Shown: in pieces, positions 40,116 through 51,021 of the stretch
Layout: each line of letters starts with the position of its first letter
Position numbering within the stretch: the stretch's first letter is position 1
NCBI GenBank assembly: GCA_004102645.1
Contig: CP034928.1
Coordinates: forward strand, 620,001 to 684,000
Direction: 5' to 3'
From: Candidatus Bipolaricaulis sibiricus
GTDB taxonomy: Bacteria > Bipolaricaulota > Bipolaricaulia > Bipolaricaulales > Bipolaricaulaceae
DNA length: 64,000 nt
Program-made: the position numbers and the translations under genes
The notes under the pieces: generated by a model
Seen by the model: only the letters and a program-made list of their open reading frames with translations
Databases searched by the model: none
Told to the model about the DNA's origin: nothing

Positions 40116-43100
40116 GTGGTCATATCCGGGGACGACATTGAACGGATCAAGCTTGGACTAGCATCGAGCGATGAGATGCTGTCGTGGTCGAGGGGGGAGG
40201 TGACGAACTCCGAGACCATCAACTACCGAAGTCACAAGCCGGAGCGGGGCGGCCTCTACGCAGAGGAGATCTTCGGCCCGGAGAATGACTACGAGTGCAC
40301 CTGTGGCAAGTACCGCGGGAAGAAGTACGAGGGCATCACCTGTGACAAGTGCGGGGTCCTCGTCACCGACTCGGCGGTGCGGCGGGTGAACATGGGGCAC
40401 ATCCGCCTCGCGAGCCCTGTCGTCCACTTCTGGTACCTCAAGGGGGTGGCGAGCCCTCTGTCCCGGCTCCTGGGGATCAAGCGGCGCGACCTGCGCCGCA
40501 TCGCCTACTACGAGACGGAGACATCGCGTGAGGACCTGTTCGTCGTCACGCTGTCGGGTTCACCGAAGGTCCGGCAGGGCGAGACCCTATACGGCACGGA
40601 GGTTCGCATCCTGGCGACCGCGTTCACGTTTCAGGTGGAGCAAGCCTACCTGATCACGAAGGGGGCGCGGGTGGTGGCGGAGGAAGCGGGTGAGGTGCGG
40701 ATCGAAGCGCGGAAGTTGGCCAACGGCGAGACGTTCCGCGCGGTCGTGATCGGCCGTCACGAGTACCCGATGGCCGCTGACGCCGAGGTGTTTGTCGAGG
40801 ACGGCGACACTGTCGAGGCGGGAGAGGCCCTGTGCGAACGGCCAACAGGCGAACTGTGTTCCCAGACGATGTTCGAGATGCTACGCGCGCGCTACGAGGG
40901 AGTGGAGGGAACGCCGATCCAGGAAGTGGTGGACAACCTCGCCCACCTCGTCGTGCGGGTCGACGAGAACGTCCCGTTGCGTCTGGGGCAAGAGCTGTCG
41001 TCGCTCGAGGTGCGGGCGTACGAGCGGTGCTTCCCCGGTGGGTTCGAAGCGGCGACTGGTGCTGAAGGCATCGAACGGCTGCTCGGGGTTCTGGATCTGG
41101 ATGCGCTGGCTGACGAGCTGTGGGAAGAACTCGATCGGACCGTCAACCAAGGAGAGCGGCGTCGGATCTTGCACCGGCTCGAAGTGGTGGACCAACTACG
41201 TCGGTCGGGCAACAACCCCCAAGACCTGGTGCTGGACGTCATTCCAGTGCTCCCCCCTGCACTGCGCCCGATGATCCAGCTCGAGGGTGGAAAGTTCGCG
41301 ACCACAGACCTGAACGACCTGTATCGGCGCATCATCAACCGGAACAACCGGTTGAAGAAACTCCGTGAGATGGGGGCTCCCGAGATCATCCTCCGCAACG
41401 AGCGGCGGATGTTGCAGGAGGCGGTGGATGCCCTCATCCACAACGAGAAGAAGGACAACCCGATCCGCGGTCGGGACAACCGGCCCCTCAAGTCGTTGTC
41501 CGAGCGCATTCAGGGCAAGCAAGGGCGGTTGCGTCGCCACCTCCTCGGACGCCGTGTGGACTACTCGGGTCGAGCGGTGATCGTGGTCAACCCCGCGCTC
41601 AAGATCCACCAGTGCGGGATTCCGAAGAAGATGGCGCTGGAGCTGTTCAAGCCCTTCATCCTGTCGCGTCTGGAAGACCTCCCGTATGCTGACTACGACG
41701 AGATCAAGAACAAGGCGTTGGCCGGCGAGCTGCCGGAGGTGTGGGACGCCCTCGATCAGCTCATCCGGGAGTACCCCGTGCTTCTCAATCGAGCGCCGAC
41801 GCTTCATCGGTTGTCGATTCAGGCGTTCCAGCCGGTGCTTGTGGACGGCGACGCCATTCAGGTCCATCCCCATGTCTGTCCGTCCTACAACGCGGACTTC
41901 GACGGCGACCAGATGGCAGTGCACCTGCCGCTGGGCAAGGAGGCGGTCCAGGAAGCGTGGGAGCTGATGCTCTCCGCCCGGAACACCCTGTCCCCCGCCC
42001 ATGGGCGGCCGCTGGCCCTCCCAACGCAGGATCAGGTGTACGGGTTCTACTACCTCACGATCCTCGACCCCGACGGCCGTGGCCGGGGCAAGGCGTTCCG
42101 GTCGCTCGACGAGGCTGTCAAGGCGTACAACCATGACGTGATAAGCCTTCACGCCCCGATCCGGATCCGTCTCGGCGACGAGATCGTGGAGACGACGCTG
42201 GGACGCGCGATCCTGAACGAAGCCCTTCCGGCAGAGCTTCGGGACTACACGCTGACCTTTGACGTCCGGCAGGTGCGGCGCAAGCTCGAGGAGTGCTACC
42301 TCCGGTACGGCTGGCAACGGGCGGCGGAGGTCCTCGACGAGCTGAAGTCGATTGGGTTTCGGTACGCAACCTTGTCGGGTCTGACGATCTCTATCCCCGA
42401 CTGTGCGATCCCGCCGGAGAAGGCACGACTGGTGCAGGCGGCTCAGGCGCAGGTCGATCACATCAACCGCATGTACGCGCGCGGCTTGGCCACGGAGGAG
42501 CAGCGGTACTACGCGGTGACGCGGGTGTGGCGGGAGACGGTGGACGCGGTCGAGAAGGCGACCATGGCGAACCTATCCCGGATGCCGTTCAACCCTGTCT
42601 ACGCCATCGTGTCGTCGGGGGCGCGTGGTTCGGCGGGCCAGGTGAAGCAGATCGCGGGAATGCGTGGGCCGATGGCGGATCCGCAGGGGAAGGTTCTCGA
42701 GTGGCCGGTGATCTCGAACTTCCGCGAGGGGCTGTCCATTCTTGAGTACTTCATCTCCACCCACGGCGGGCGGAAGGGGACGGCGGATACCGCGTTGCGC
42801 ACGGCGAGCGCCGGCTACCTCACGCGCAGGCTCGTGGATGCCTGTGTGGACGCCATCGTCAAGGAGCGCGACTGCGGGACCCAGCACGGGGTGGAGGTGG
42901 ATCCGCTGTACTTCGCCCCGAAGGGACAGGTGATGGAGGACATCCCCGACCGGATCTACGGCCGGGTGACTGCAGAGCCGATCCGCGACCCCGCCACGGG
43001 GCAGACGCTCGTCGAAGCGCAGACGCTTCTCGACGATCGGGCGCTGGCCCACCGCGTGGGAACCCTTGAGGTCGATCTTGACCTGCGCACGGAGGGCCTG

Positions 43101-45041
43101 GAGGAGCGGACGGGCTCATGCAAGGTGGTCGGTGAGGTGCACCACCCGGAGACCGGTGCGCTTCTGCTGCGCGATGGGGAAGTGCTGTCGCCAGACCACC
43201 GCGATGAGCTGCTGGCGGCGGGGATCCACACGGTGCGGGTACGTCCCAAGATCGTGATCCGTTCTCCGGCGTTGTGTCAGACCCCCGGTGGGTTGTGCCA
43301 GATGTGCTACGGGTTGGACCTCGCGTTTCACCAGTTGGTCAAGCGGGGCACCACCGTGGGGGTCATTGCCGCGCAGTCGATCGGCGAGCCCGGCACCCAG
43401 CTCACCATGAGAACCTTCCACACGGGTGGTGTCGCTGGCGTGGACATCACGCAAGGCCTGCCCCGTGCCGAGGAGCTCTTCGAGGCGCGCAAGACCACCA
43501 AGGCGGCCCACGCCACGGTGGCCCCCCTGTCGGGCCGGATCACGGGCATCGAGACGACCCGTTCAGGACGCGAGGTGGTCGAGATCACCTCGGAACCCCA
43601 CGCGGTGATCTTGCCGCGGGCGTTCGTTGACGTCGGCGAAGGAGAAGAGGTTGACGGGGCCAAGTTCCGCTCGCTGCGCAGCCCGATCGAAGGCCGGGCG
43701 TTCTTCTTCGACGACGGGGAGGAGCGATACCTGGCGGTGCTCGACGAGGAAGGGCTGGACCGAATGTACACCGTGCCGCCCGAGGCGGAGGTCCAGGTGA
43801 AGCATGGTCAGAGAGTGGCGGAGGGCGATCCGCTCACCACGGAGTACCACGTCGAGGCACCGCTGGCTGCGATTGCGGGCCGGGTCGAGCTGCACCAGGA
43901 GGGTGGTGCGCGGAAGATCATCGTCCGCGGGGAGCGCGGCGAGACTCGGGAGTACGAGGTCCCCTATGGATCCCAGGTTCTCGTCACAGATGGCGCGGAG
44001 GTTGAGGAAGGGACCAAACTCGCCACTCGGTCCCGCCCCCTGGCCGTGCGGGCCGAAGTGGCGGGGCGGGTGCTCGCGGGCCAGCGTTCAGTAGCGGTGT
44101 TGACGCCCAAGAGCCGTGCGCTGATCGCCCCCATCACGCCGGAGCTTGTGCCGATGGTGGAGCACGGTGCCCCGGTGCGCGAGGGGCAAGAGCTGTTCCA
44201 GGTCAGCCTTCCTCCGGGCGAGACCTTGCTCGTAGACCGAATCGAGACGGCGGAGGACCGGGCAACTGTGCGGTTCCGATATCGAACCCAAGTTGAGTGC
44301 GGCGAAGGGACGATCGTGCGCGTTGGCGATAAGGTTGAGCGTGGCGAGCCGGTGTCCAAGGGTGTGATCCCTCCTCACTACTTGATGGAGGTGGCCGGCG
44401 TGCAGAAGACCCGGGAGTACCTCCTTGTGGAACTGCAGAAGGTGTACAAGTCGCAGGGCGTTGACATCAACGACAAGCACTTCGAGGTTGTGATCCGCCA
44501 GATTCTGAACAACGTACGGATCGTGGATCCCGGTGAGTCGTCGTTCCTCCTGAACGACGTGGTTCCGCTGGAGATCTTCCAGCTCGAGGTCCGGCGGCTT
44601 ACCGAGGAGAACGAACGGATTCGCCGTGGCCGCGATGACCTGGTCGGGGCAAAGCTGCTTGCCCCGCTTGCCCGCGGGGGCGCGACGATCGCCGAGATGG
44701 GGGAGACCGTCAGCCGTGAGGTGTTGGATCGTGCGGTCACACTGGGGGTTCGGCAGGCGCGGGTCGAGATCCACGGCGAGCCCCGGACGGTGCGCCTGAT
44801 CGAGTACCGGATTCCCCAGGGTGAGCGCGAGCTGCTGCGCATCTCGCGGGCGGCCTTGTTGCGGAAGTCGTGGCTGGCGGCGGCGTCGTTTGAGCGAACG
44901 ACGAAGGTGCTGGCCGACGCAGCACTGCGTGGCGAGGAGGACCCGCTGGACGGGCTCAAACCGTGCCTGATGGTCGGGAAGCGGATCCCTGTCGGCACGG
45001 GATTCCCCGCTGACGATGACGGTTCTGGTCCGCAGAGTTGA
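40116..45041 (+). CDS. rpoC: RNA polymerase subunit beta'
   Basis: The 1,641-residue beta' subunit. The N-terminal zinc site is C61/C63/C76/C79, the catalytic magnesium loop NADFDGD is at 592-598, and the second zinc site lies near 1054-1064 ([14 protein letters not shown]). The bridge helix and trigger loop region contains [16 protein letters not shown]. It is longer than E. coli beta' (1,407) because of added barrel-sandwich hybrid-like repeats after about residue 1110, as in Thermotoga-like polymerases. The GTG start follows GAGGTGAT. rpoB is not upstream; fmdB is. The TGA stop is part of the -35 box of the rpsL promoter. Confidence 0.98.
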   Translation: MVISGDDIERIKLGLASSDEMLSWSRGEVTNSETINYRSHKPERGGLYAEEIFGPENDYECTCGKYRGKKYEGITCDKCGVLVTDSAVRRVNMGHIRLASPVVHFWYLKGVASPLSRLLGIKRRDLRRIAYYETETSREDLFVVTLSGSPKVRQGETLYGTEVRILATAFTFQVEQAYLITKGARVVAEEAGEVRIEARKLANGETFRAVVIGRHEYPMAADAEVFVEDGDTVEAGEALCERPTGELCSQTMFEMLRARYEGVEGTPIQEVVDNLAHLVVRVDENVPLRLGQELSSLEVRAYERCFPGGFEAATGAEGIERLLGVLDLDALADELWEELDRTVNQGERRRILHRLEVVDQLRRSGNNPQDLVLDVIPVLPPALRPMIQLEGGKFATTDLNDLYRRIINRNNRLKKLREMGAPEIILRNERRMLQEAVDALIHNEKKDNPIRGRDNRPLKSLSERIQGKQGRLRRHLLGRRVDYSGRAVIVVNPALKIHQCGIPKKMALELFKPFILSRLEDLPYADYDEIKNKALAGELPEVWDALDQLIREYPVLLNRAPTLHRLSIQAFQPVLVDGDAIQVHPHVCPSYNADFDGDQMAVHLPLGKEAVQEAWELMLSARNTLSPAHGRPLALPTQDQVYGFYYLTILDPDGRGRGKAFRSLDEAVKAYNHDVISLHAPIRIRLGDEIVETTLGRAILNEALPAELRDYTLTFDVRQVRRKLEECYLRYGWQRAAEVLDELKSIGFRYATLSGLTISIPDCAIPPEKARLVQAAQAQVDHINRMYARGLATEEQRYYAVTRVWRETVDAVEKATMANLSRMPFNPVYAIVSSGARGSAGQVKQIAGMRGPMADPQGKVLEWPVISNFREGLSILEYFISTHGGRKGTADTALRTASAGYLTRRLVDACVDAIVKERDCGTQHGVEVDPLYFAPKGQVMEDIPDRIYGRVTAEPIRDPATGQTLVEAQTLLDDRALAHRVGTLEVDLDLRTEGLEERTGSCKVVGEVHHPETGALLLRDGEVLSPDHRDELLAAGIHTVRVRPKIVIRSPALCQTPGGLCQMCYGLDLAFHQLVKRGTTVGVIAAQSIGEPGTQLTMRTFHTGGVAGVDITQGLPRAEELFEARKTTKAAHATVAPLSGRITGIETTRSGREVVEITSEPHAVILPRAFVDVGEGEEVDGAKFRSLRSPIEGRAFFFDDGEERYLAVLDEEGLDRMYTVPPEAEVQVKHGQRVAEGDPLTTEYHVEAPLAAIAGRVELHQEGGARKIIVRGERGETREYEVPYGSQVLVTDGAEVEEGTKLATRSRPLAVRAEVAGRVLAGQRSVAVLTPKSRALIAPITPELVPMVEHGAPVREGQELFQVSLPPGETLLVDRIETAEDRATVRFRYRTQVECGEGTIVRVGDKVERGEPVSKGVIPPHYLMEVAGVQKTREYLLVELQKVYKSQGVDINDKHFEVVIRQILNNVRIVDPGESSFLLNDVVPLEIFQLEVRRLTEENERIRRGRDDLVGAKLLAPLARGGATIAEMGETVSREVLDRAVTLGVRQARVEIHGEPRTVRLIEYRIPQGERELLRISRAALLRKSWLAAASFERTTKVLADAALRGEEDPLDGLKPCLMVGKRIPVGTGFPADDDGSGPQS

Positions 45042-45066
45042 AACCACAGGTAGGGGAACCTAGAAT
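45038..45066 (+). promoter_or_regulatory. Promoter of the ribosomal protein supercluster
   Basis: TTGAAA (45038-45043), a 17-nt spacer and TAGAAT (45061-45066). The rpoC stop codon (45039-45041) lies inside the -35 box. GGGAGGAGA precedes ATG 45081. It probably drives rpsL and the downstream genes, with rpoC read-through adding to it. Confidence 0.75.
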
Positions 45067-45080
45067 CATCGGGAGGAGAC

Positions 45081-45458
45081 ATGCCGACGTTTAACCAACT
45101 TGTACGACACGGACGCAAACCGCAGCGGTCGAAAAGCAAGTCCGTCGCTCTCGCCAGCTGCCCACAACGCCGCGGCGTCTGCCTGCGCGTGTTCACCCGC
45201 ACCCCGAAGAAGCCGAACTCCGCGTTGCGGAAGGTGGCACGGGTCCGCTTGTCCAACGGACGCGAGGTGACGGCCTACATCCCGGGCGAGGGGCACAACC
45301 TTCAGGAACACTCGATCGTTCTCGTCCGGGGGGGGCGCGTGAAGGACCTTCCCGGTGTGAAGTACCACATCATCCGCGGGGCACTGGATGCCGCCGGCGT
45401 GGAAGGCCGCCGTCAAGGGCGGTCCCGGTACGGCATGCGCCGTCCGAAGGAGGGCTAG
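45081..45458 (+). CDS. rpsL: Ribosomal protein S12
   Basis: A 125-residue decoding-centre protein of the 30S subunit. [12 protein letters not shown] and [13 protein letters not shown] are intact. Lysines K43/K44 and K88 are present at the positions where streptomycin resistance mutations occur, so the native state should be sensitive. It opens the str part of the cluster and is followed directly by rpsG. Confidence 0.98.
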   Translation: MPTFNQLVRHGRKPQRSKSKSVALASCPQRRGVCLRVFTRTPKKPNSALRKVARVRLSNGREVTAYIPGEGHNLQEHSIVLVRGGRVKDLPGVKYHIIRGALDAAGVEGRRQGRSRYGMRRPKEG

Positions 45459-45932
45459 GTGCCCACGTTCGATGTCGTCATCCCGGGTCGCGATGCCGCA
45501 GCCGATGTGCGTCAGGGCTCGAAGCTAGTGGAGAAGCTGATCAACTACGTGATGTGGGACGGCAAGAAGTCCCTCGCCCGGCGGACCGTGTACGCGGCCT
45601 TCGATCTGCTCGACCGTCGTGGCGAAGGCCCTGCGCTGGACACGTTCCTGAAGGCTGTGCAGAACTGCATGCCCAAGATCGAGGTCCGGTCACGACGTGT
45701 GGGGGGCGCTGCGTACCAGGTTCCGTTTGAGGTTCCTGGACATCGCCAGACGATGCTTGCTCTTCGCTGGATGGTGCAGGCAGCGCGAGCCCGGTCGGAG
45801 CGGACCATGCCGGAGCGACTGGCGGGGGAGATCTCTGCTGCGGCTCGAGGCGAGGGCGGCGCATACCAGAAGCGACAGGAAGCGCACCGCATGGCCGAGG
45901 CGAACCGGGCGTTCGCTCACTACCGCTGGTAG
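45459..45932 (+). CDS. rpsG: Ribosomal protein S7
   Basis: A 157-residue primary assembly protein of the 30S head, contacting tRNA in the E site. NYVMWDGKKSLARR, VRSRRVGGAAYQVP and the C-terminal ANRAFAHYRW are typical. It starts with GTG immediately after the rpsL stop codon. Confidence 0.98.
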   Translation: MPTFDVVIPGRDAAADVRQGSKLVEKLINYVMWDGKKSLARRTVYAAFDLLDRRGEGPALDTFLKAVQNCMPKIEVRSRRVGGAAYQVPFEVPGHRQTMLALRWMVQAARARSERTMPERLAGEISAAARGEGGAYQKRQEAHRMAEANRAFAHYRW

Positions 45933-45960
45933 TCCCCTCGACGATCTTTGGGACGCGCCG

Positions 45961-48042
45961 ATGGCGGAGGGTGACGTTCGCAAGATCCGCAACATCGGCG
46001 TGATCGCCCACATCGACGCTGGGAAGACCACGCTTACCGAGCGCATCCTCTACTACACCGGGAAGATCCATCGCATGGGGGAGGTCCATGAAGGGACCAC
46101 CGAGATGGACTGGATGGATCAGGAGCGAGAGCGCGGTATCACGATCACCGCCGCAGCGACCACGGTGCAGTGGAGCGGGCACATCATCAACATCATCGAC
46201 ACGCCGGGCCACGTTGATTTCACAGCCGAGGTCGAGCGGAGCTTGCGCGTGCTCGATGGAGCGATCGTTCTCTTCTCCGGCGTCGAAGGGGTGGAGTCGC
46301 AGTCCGAGGCCGTGTGGCGCCAGGCAGACCGATACCACGTTCCCCGGTTGGCGTTCGTGAACAAGCTGGACCGGGTAGGGTCCGACTTTGGGCGTGCCGT
46401 GGCGGACATGGTGGACAAGCTCGGGGCGACCGTGCTGCCCCTGGTCTTCCCGTGGCGGGATGCGGAGGGTCGGCTGTTGGGGATGGTGGATCTCGTGCGG
46501 ATGGTCGTGCTCCGTTGGGATCCGGAAGACCAGGGGCGCCGGGTCGAGACGCTGCCCATTCCAAAGGAGGCGCTGGCGGAGGCCGAGGAGGGCAGGGATC
46601 GCCTGCTGGAGAGTCTGTCCGAGGTCTCGGATGCCGTCGCCGAGCGGTACTTGGCCGGAGAGCCGGTGGGCGTGGACGAGGTGCGGGCTGCGATCCGCAC
46701 GGCCACTCTAAGCCGGCTGTGGGTGCCGGTGCTGGGCGGGGCTGCACTCGGAAACGTGGGGATCCAGCCCGTGCTGGACGGAGTGGTGGATTTCCTGCCG
46801 TCCCCGCTCGATGTGCCCCCCATCCAGGGGTTCACCCCCGATGGGAAGCGCGCGCCGCGACACGCTTCTGCAGAAGAACCCTTTGCCGCGCTCGTGTTCA
46901 AGGTGGCCACCGATCCCTACGCCGACCGCCTGCTCTACACGCGGGTCTACTCGGGCACAGCGGCGGAGGGCGAGATCGTGCTGAACGCGACTGCGGGGCG
47001 CAAGGTGCGCCTGGTGCGCCTGTTTCGCTTGCACGCCAATCGCCGAGAACGCCTTGAGTCGGTCGAGGCAGGGGACATCGTCGGCGTGATCACATCGGGG
47101 CCCGTGCTCACCGGAGAGACGCTGGCTGCGGCAGATCACCCGATTGTGCTGGAGCGAATCTCGTTCCCCGATCCGGTGGTGTTCCTGGCCGTGGAACCTC
47201 GATCGGAGCGGGAGGAACGGGCACTGCGTGAGGCTCTGGAACGGATTGCACAGGAGGATCCAACGTTCCAGGTACGCGATGACGAGGCCACGGGGCAGGT
47301 CCTCGTGGGGGGAATGGGCGAGCTCCAGCTGGAGGTCCAACTGCGGCGGGTGCGCGACGAGTTCGGGGTTCCCCATCGCGTGGGTACGCCGATCGTGGCC
47401 TACCGGGAGACGTTGGCTCGTCCGGTGACCATCACCGAAGAGTGGCAGCAGGTGGTGGCGGGCCGGGGCCAGTACGCGAAGATCGAGGTGCGCTTTGAGC
47501 CGTTGCCGCTGGGTAGAGGGTTCCAGTTCGCATCGAACGTTGCGAGCGAGGTCCTCCCCCTGGAGTTCGTGGAGGCGACGCGGCGCGGGATTGAGGCCGG
47601 GCTTGGGGCAAGCCCAATCGGGGGATTCCCACTCACCGACCTGCGTGCCGTCCTCCACGGGGGGAGGTTCCACCCAGTGGACTCGTCCGACATGGCGTTT
47701 GAGGCGTGTGGGACGCAAGCCTTGCGCCGCGCGGTCGAGGAGGGGGGAGCCCGTCTCCTGGAACCCGTTGCGGAGGGCGATATAATCACGCCCACCGAGT
47801 ATCTCGGTGAGGTGGTTTCGGATCTGGGTCGCCGGAGAGGCGAAGTCCAGTCCATTCAGGCCCGGGGGGTGGTTGATGTCATCCGGTGTGCCATCCCACT
47901 AGTGGAGACCTTCGGGTACGCCACCCAGTTGAGGTCCCTAACGCAGGGGCGTGCGGTTCATACCCTTCGGGTGACCCGTTACGGCGAGGTGCCAGAAGGT
48001 ATCGCCCGTGAGGTGTTGAGGAGTCGAGGGTACGATGGCTAG
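45961..48042 (+). CDS. fusA: Elongation factor G (somewhat divergent)
   Basis: A 693-residue translocation GTPase with G1 AHIDAGKT (16-23), G2 RERGITIT, G3 DTPGHVDF, G4 NKLDR and the five-domain EF-G layout. Position between rpsG and rpsJ supports the housekeeping role. Several normally invariant stretches differ (GVEGVESQSEAVW, TSGPVLTGETL where GLKDTTTGDTL is usual), so it may belong to an EF-G subfamily; a second EF-G elsewhere in the genome is possible. The ATG at 45961 lacks a strong Shine-Dalgarno. tuf does not follow. Its last 8 nt overlap rpsJ. Confidence 0.93.
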   Translation: MAEGDVRKIRNIGVIAHIDAGKTTLTERILYYTGKIHRMGEVHEGTTEMDWMDQERERGITITAAATTVQWSGHIINIIDTPGHVDFTAEVERSLRVLDGAIVLFSGVEGVESQSEAVWRQADRYHVPRLAFVNKLDRVGSDFGRAVADMVDKLGATVLPLVFPWRDAEGRLLGMVDLVRMVVLRWDPEDQGRRVETLPIPKEALAEAEEGRDRLLESLSEVSDAVAERYLAGEPVGVDEVRAAIRTATLSRLWVPVLGGAALGNVGIQPVLDGVVDFLPSPLDVPPIQGFTPDGKRAPRHASAEEPFAALVFKVATDPYADRLLYTRVYSGTAAEGEIVLNATAGRKVRLVRLFRLHANRRERLESVEAGDIVGVITSGPVLTGETLAAADHPIVLERISFPDPVVFLAVEPRSEREERALREALERIAQEDPTFQVRDDEATGQVLVGGMGELQLEVQLRRVRDEFGVPHRVGTPIVAYRETLARPVTITEEWQQVVAGRGQYAKIEVRFEPLPLGRGFQFASNVASEVLPLEFVEATRRGIEAGLGASPIGGFPLTDLRAVLHGGRFHPVDSSDMAFEACGTQALRRAVEEGGARLLEPVAEGDIITPTEYLGEVVSDLGRRRGEVQSIQARGVVDVIRCAIPLVETFGYATQLRSLTQGRAVHTLRVTRYGEVPEGIAREVLRSRGYDG

Positions 48043-48343
48043 GGAGAAGATCAGAATCAAGGTGCAGAGCTACGACCACGAGCTCGTGGACGCCGCGGTG
48101 CGCAAGATTGTGGACACGGCGATGGCGAGCCGAGCCAAGGTGAGTGGCCCGATACCGTTGCCCACGGAGCGCCGGCTGTATGCCGTCCTTCGCTCGCCTC
48201 ACGTGGACAAGCGTTCGATGGAGCACTTCGAGCGCAAGGTTCACCGACGGTTGATCGACATCAAGGAACCCACCGCCGCCACGATCAACGCGCTGATGGA
48301 AGTGGAGCTCCCCACCGGGATCGACATCGAGATCAAACTGTGA
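48035..48343 (+). CDS. rpsJ: Ribosomal protein S10
   Basis: A 102-residue 30S protein that also serves as NusE in antitermination. IRIKVQSYDHELVD, GPIPLPTERRLYAVLRSPHVDK and the C-terminal GIDIEIKL are conserved. It starts the S10 part of the cluster, 8 nt inside fusA, with no promoter or leader gap. The classical S10 leader for L4 autoregulation is therefore absent. Confidence 0.97.
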   Translation: MAREKIRIKVQSYDHELVDAAVRKIVDTAMASRAKVSGPIPLPTERRLYAVLRSPHVDKRSMEHFERKVHRRLIDIKEPTAATINALMEVELPTGIDIEIKL

Positions 48344-48350
48344 GGACGAG

Positions 48351-48971
48351 ATGCCACTCGAACTGATCGGGCGCAAGGTTGGAATGACGCAGTGGTTCGA
48401 CACAGATGGACACGCTGTCGCCGCCACCGTGATCGAGGTGGAGCCATCGGTGGTGGTAGAAATCAAGACGGCTGAGCGCCACGGGTACACGGCGGTCCAG
48501 TTTGGCGCTGGACAGATCGAGGAACGCAAGGTGCGGCGACCTGTGGCGGGCCGCTTCAAGAAGCTCGGCCTTGCCCCGCGGAAGCATCTGTACGAGGTGC
48601 GCCTGGACAACCCCGAGGGGCTCGCCCCGGGTGCTGAAGTGGGGATCGACGCGTTCGCGGTTGGAGAGAAGGTCGACATCACGGGTATCTCGAAGGGCAA
48701 GGGGTTCCAGGGGACGATCAAGCGGTGGGGGTTCCACTCTCGGCCGCGCTCTCATGGGCACAAGTGGTTTCGACGGCCGGGGGCAGCGGGGCGCGGGCTT
48801 GGCAAGGTCGTCAAGGGCCGCAAGTACCCGGGCCACGCCGGGACGGACCGCGTGACGGTGCGCAACCTTGCTGTGCTGGCTGTGGACGCAGAGCGGCGGC
48901 TTCTCGTCGTCCACGGATCGGTGCCCGGGCCGCGGTCAGCGCTGGTGAGGATAAGGAAGCACGATGCCTAA
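48351..48971 (+). CDS. rplC: Ribosomal protein L3
   Basis: A 206-residue 50S protein whose extended loop reaches the peptidyl-transferase centre. IGRKVGMTQWF, VDITGISKGKGFQGTIKRW and GHAGTDRVTVRNL are typical. The stop overlaps the rplD start by 8 nt. Confidence 0.97.
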   Translation: MPLELIGRKVGMTQWFDTDGHAVAATVIEVEPSVVVEIKTAERHGYTAVQFGAGQIEERKVRRPVAGRFKKLGLAPRKHLYEVRLDNPEGLAPGAEVGIDAFAVGEKVDITGISKGKGFQGTIKRWGFHSRPRSHGHKWFRRPGAAGRGLGKVVKGRKYPGHAGTDRVTVRNLAVLAVDAERRLLVVHGSVPGPRSALVRIRKHDA

Positions 48972-49605
48972 CGTTCGCATGTACCGGTTCAACGATGCCG
49001 CGGCCGAACCCGTTGAGGCCGCAGTTTCGGCTTCGGTGTTCGGTGTTCCCGTCTCCACCGACCTCCTGCACCGCGCAGTGCGAGTGCAATTGCTGAATCG
49101 GCGCCAAGGCACCGCGGCTACGAAGACGAGGGGTGAGGTGTCCGGCGGAGGGCGGAAGCCGTGGGCCCAAAAGCACACCGGACGCGCGCGCCACGGCTCC
49201 ACGCGGTCGCCGATCTGGCGTCACGGTGGAGTGACGTTTGGGCCCCAGCCTCGAGAGTGGTCGCTGGGATTGCCGGCGCGGATGCGACGACGAGCGTTGT
49301 CTGCCGCGTTGTCCGCGCGGTGCGAGGCTGGCATGGTCTGGATGATCGACGAGGTGGCGTTCGAGCGCCCGCGGACCAAGGACGCGATCGCTCTTCTGGC
49401 CAGGCTGTCGTGTCCAGCCAAGACGCTTGTGGTGGTGGCCCCCGACGAACACGTGGTTCCGGTTACGAAGTCGTTCAGCAACATCCCGGGGGTGACGTGC
49501 CTGCGATCCGATGCGGTCACGGTGTACGATGTCCTCGCTCACGATGGGCTTCTTCTCACCCAGCGGGCGGTCCAGGCGTTGGAAGAGAGGGTGAGCCATG
49601 GCTGA
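48964..49605 (+). CDS. rplD: Ribosomal protein L4
   Basis: A 213-residue 50S protein lining the exit tunnel. TRGEVSGGGRKPWAQKHTGRARHGS is the tunnel-loop region and is intact. In E. coli L4 also represses its operon; there is no S10 leader here to bind. It overlaps both rplC and rplW by 8 nt. Confidence 0.96.
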   Translation: MPNVRMYRFNDAAAEPVEAAVSASVFGVPVSTDLLHRAVRVQLLNRRQGTAATKTRGEVSGGGRKPWAQKHTGRARHGSTRSPIWRHGGVTFGPQPREWSLGLPARMRRRALSAALSARCEAGMVWMIDEVAFERPRTKDAIALLARLSCPAKTLVVVAPDEHVVPVTKSFSNIPGVTCLRSDAVTVYDVLAHDGLLLTQRAVQALEERVSHG

Positions 49606-49897
49606 GCGCGAGATCCATCTCGAAGACGTGGTCCTCCGCCCGGTTCTCTCCGAGAAGACGTGGCGGGGCATGGAGGATGGGAAGTACACGTTTGAGGTCG
49701 CGGCCGATGCGGGGAAGAACGAAATCCGCTCGGCGGTGGAAGGTCTGTTCGGGGTCAAGGTGGCGCGGGTCTGGGTGATGAACCGCTCGGGGAAGCCCCG
49801 TCGGACCCGCATGGACCGCCGCCATGGGCGCACGCGGGGCGAACGGCGAGCGATCGTCAAGCTTGCCCCCGGTCACAAGATCGACATCGTGGGGTGA
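49598..49897 (+). CDS. rplW: Ribosomal protein L23
   Basis: A 99-residue 50S protein at the tunnel exit, a docking point for trigger factor and SRP. VLRPVLSEKT and YTFEVAADAGKNEIRSAVEGLFGVKV are typical. It starts within the end of rplD. Confidence 0.96.
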   Translation: MAEREIHLEDVVLRPVLSEKTWRGMEDGKYTFEVAADAGKNEIRSAVEGLFGVKVARVWVMNRSGKPRRTRMDRRHGRTRGERRAIVKLAPGHKIDIVG

Positions 49898-49903
49898 GGT
49901 AGC

Positions 49904-50725
49904 ATGGGCCTGAAGAAGCTCAAGCCGGTTACGTCAGGTCAGCGCCATGCCGTGGTGCCGGACTACAAGGAGCTGACGCGCAAGGGTCCTGAGAAAGGGC
50001 TCGTCGCACCTCTGTCCCGCAGCGTGGGGCGCAACAACCAGGGGCGAATCACGTGTCGCCACAAGGGGAGTGGGCACAAGCGTCGCTACCGGTGGGTGGA
50101 CTTCGCCCGCGAGAAGCACGGGGTGCCGGCGCGCGTGGCGGCAGTCGAGTACGACCCCAACCGGTCGGCGTGGATCACCCTTCTCCACTACCGGGACGGT
50201 GAGAAGCGGTACATCCTTGCCCCGCTCGAGCTTCAGGTCGGGGACACGGTGGAGGCAGGCGAGCACGCCGAGCCGAAGCCGGGCAACGCCCTCCCACTGG
50301 AGCGGATCCCGGCGGGAACGTTCGTTCACAACGTGGAGCTGCGTCCCGGTTCGCGGGGCAAGGTCGCCCGCGCTGCGGGGACCGCTGCCCAGCTGCTGGG
50401 ACGAGAGGAAGATCGTGCCATTCTGCGACTCCCATCGGGGGAGATCCGCGTGTTCGCCCTGGGGTGCATGGCCACGGTTGGCCGGGTGAGCAATCCGGAC
50501 CACAAGAACGTGCGACATGGGAAGGCAGGCCGCGTGCGTCACCTCGGTGTTCGGCCCAGCGTGCGGGGCGTGGCGATGGGGGCAGATGACCATCCGCACG
50601 GCGGCGGCGAAGGCCGTACGGGAGAGGGGCGACCCTCGAAGACGCCGTGGGGAAAGCTCGCCCGTGGCGTCCCCACGCGGAAGAACAAGGCGAGCGATGG
50701 CAAGATCCTCAAGAGGAGGAAGTGA
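49904..50725 (+). CDS. rplB: Ribosomal protein L2
   Basis: A 273-residue 50S protein needed for subunit joining and peptidyl transfer. [20 protein letters not shown], the basic C-terminal [18 protein letters not shown] with the essential histidine, and [16 protein letters not shown] are all present. It follows rplW by 6 nt. Confidence 0.98.
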   Translation: MGLKKLKPVTSGQRHAVVPDYKELTRKGPEKGLVAPLSRSVGRNNQGRITCRHKGSGHKRRYRWVDFAREKHGVPARVAAVEYDPNRSAWITLLHYRDGEKRYILAPLELQVGDTVEAGEHAEPKPGNALPLERIPAGTFVHNVELRPGSRGKVARAAGTAAQLLGREEDRAILRLPSGEIRVFALGCMATVGRVSNPDHKNVRHGKAGRVRHLGVRPSVRGVAMGADDHPHGGGEGRTGEGRPSKTPWGKLARGVPTRKNKASDGKILKRRK

Positions 50726-50726
50726 C

Positions 50727-51008
50727 GTGGCGCGCTCGAAGAAGAAGGGCCCTTTTGTGGCTCCCGACGTTCTGACGAAGCTGGGGAAGCTGAAGCGCGG
50801 GGAGATCACGGAGATCGTCACCTGGTCGCGCAGCTCGATGATCACGCCCGAGATGGTGGGGGTCACGATTCGTGTCCACAACGGGCGCACGCACGTCCCG
50901 GTGCGCGTCACCGAGGCGATGATCGGGCATCGGTTGGGGGAGTTTGCTCCGACCCGCGTGTTCCGCGGCCACGGCGGCGTGAAGAAGAAGGTTGCGGTTC
51001 CGAAGTGA
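50727..51008 (+). CDS. rpsS: Ribosomal protein S19
   Basis: A 93-residue 30S head protein. [23 protein letters not shown] and [16 protein letters not shown] are conserved. GTG 50727 is one base after the rplB stop codon and has AGGAGGAAG within the end of rplB. Confidence 0.97.
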   Translation: MARSKKKGPFVAPDVLTKLGKLKRGEITEIVTWSRSSMITPEMVGVTIRVHNGRTHVPVRVTEAMIGHRLGEFAPTRVFRGHGGVKKKVAVPK

Positions 51009-51021
51009 TCGAGGTGACGGG

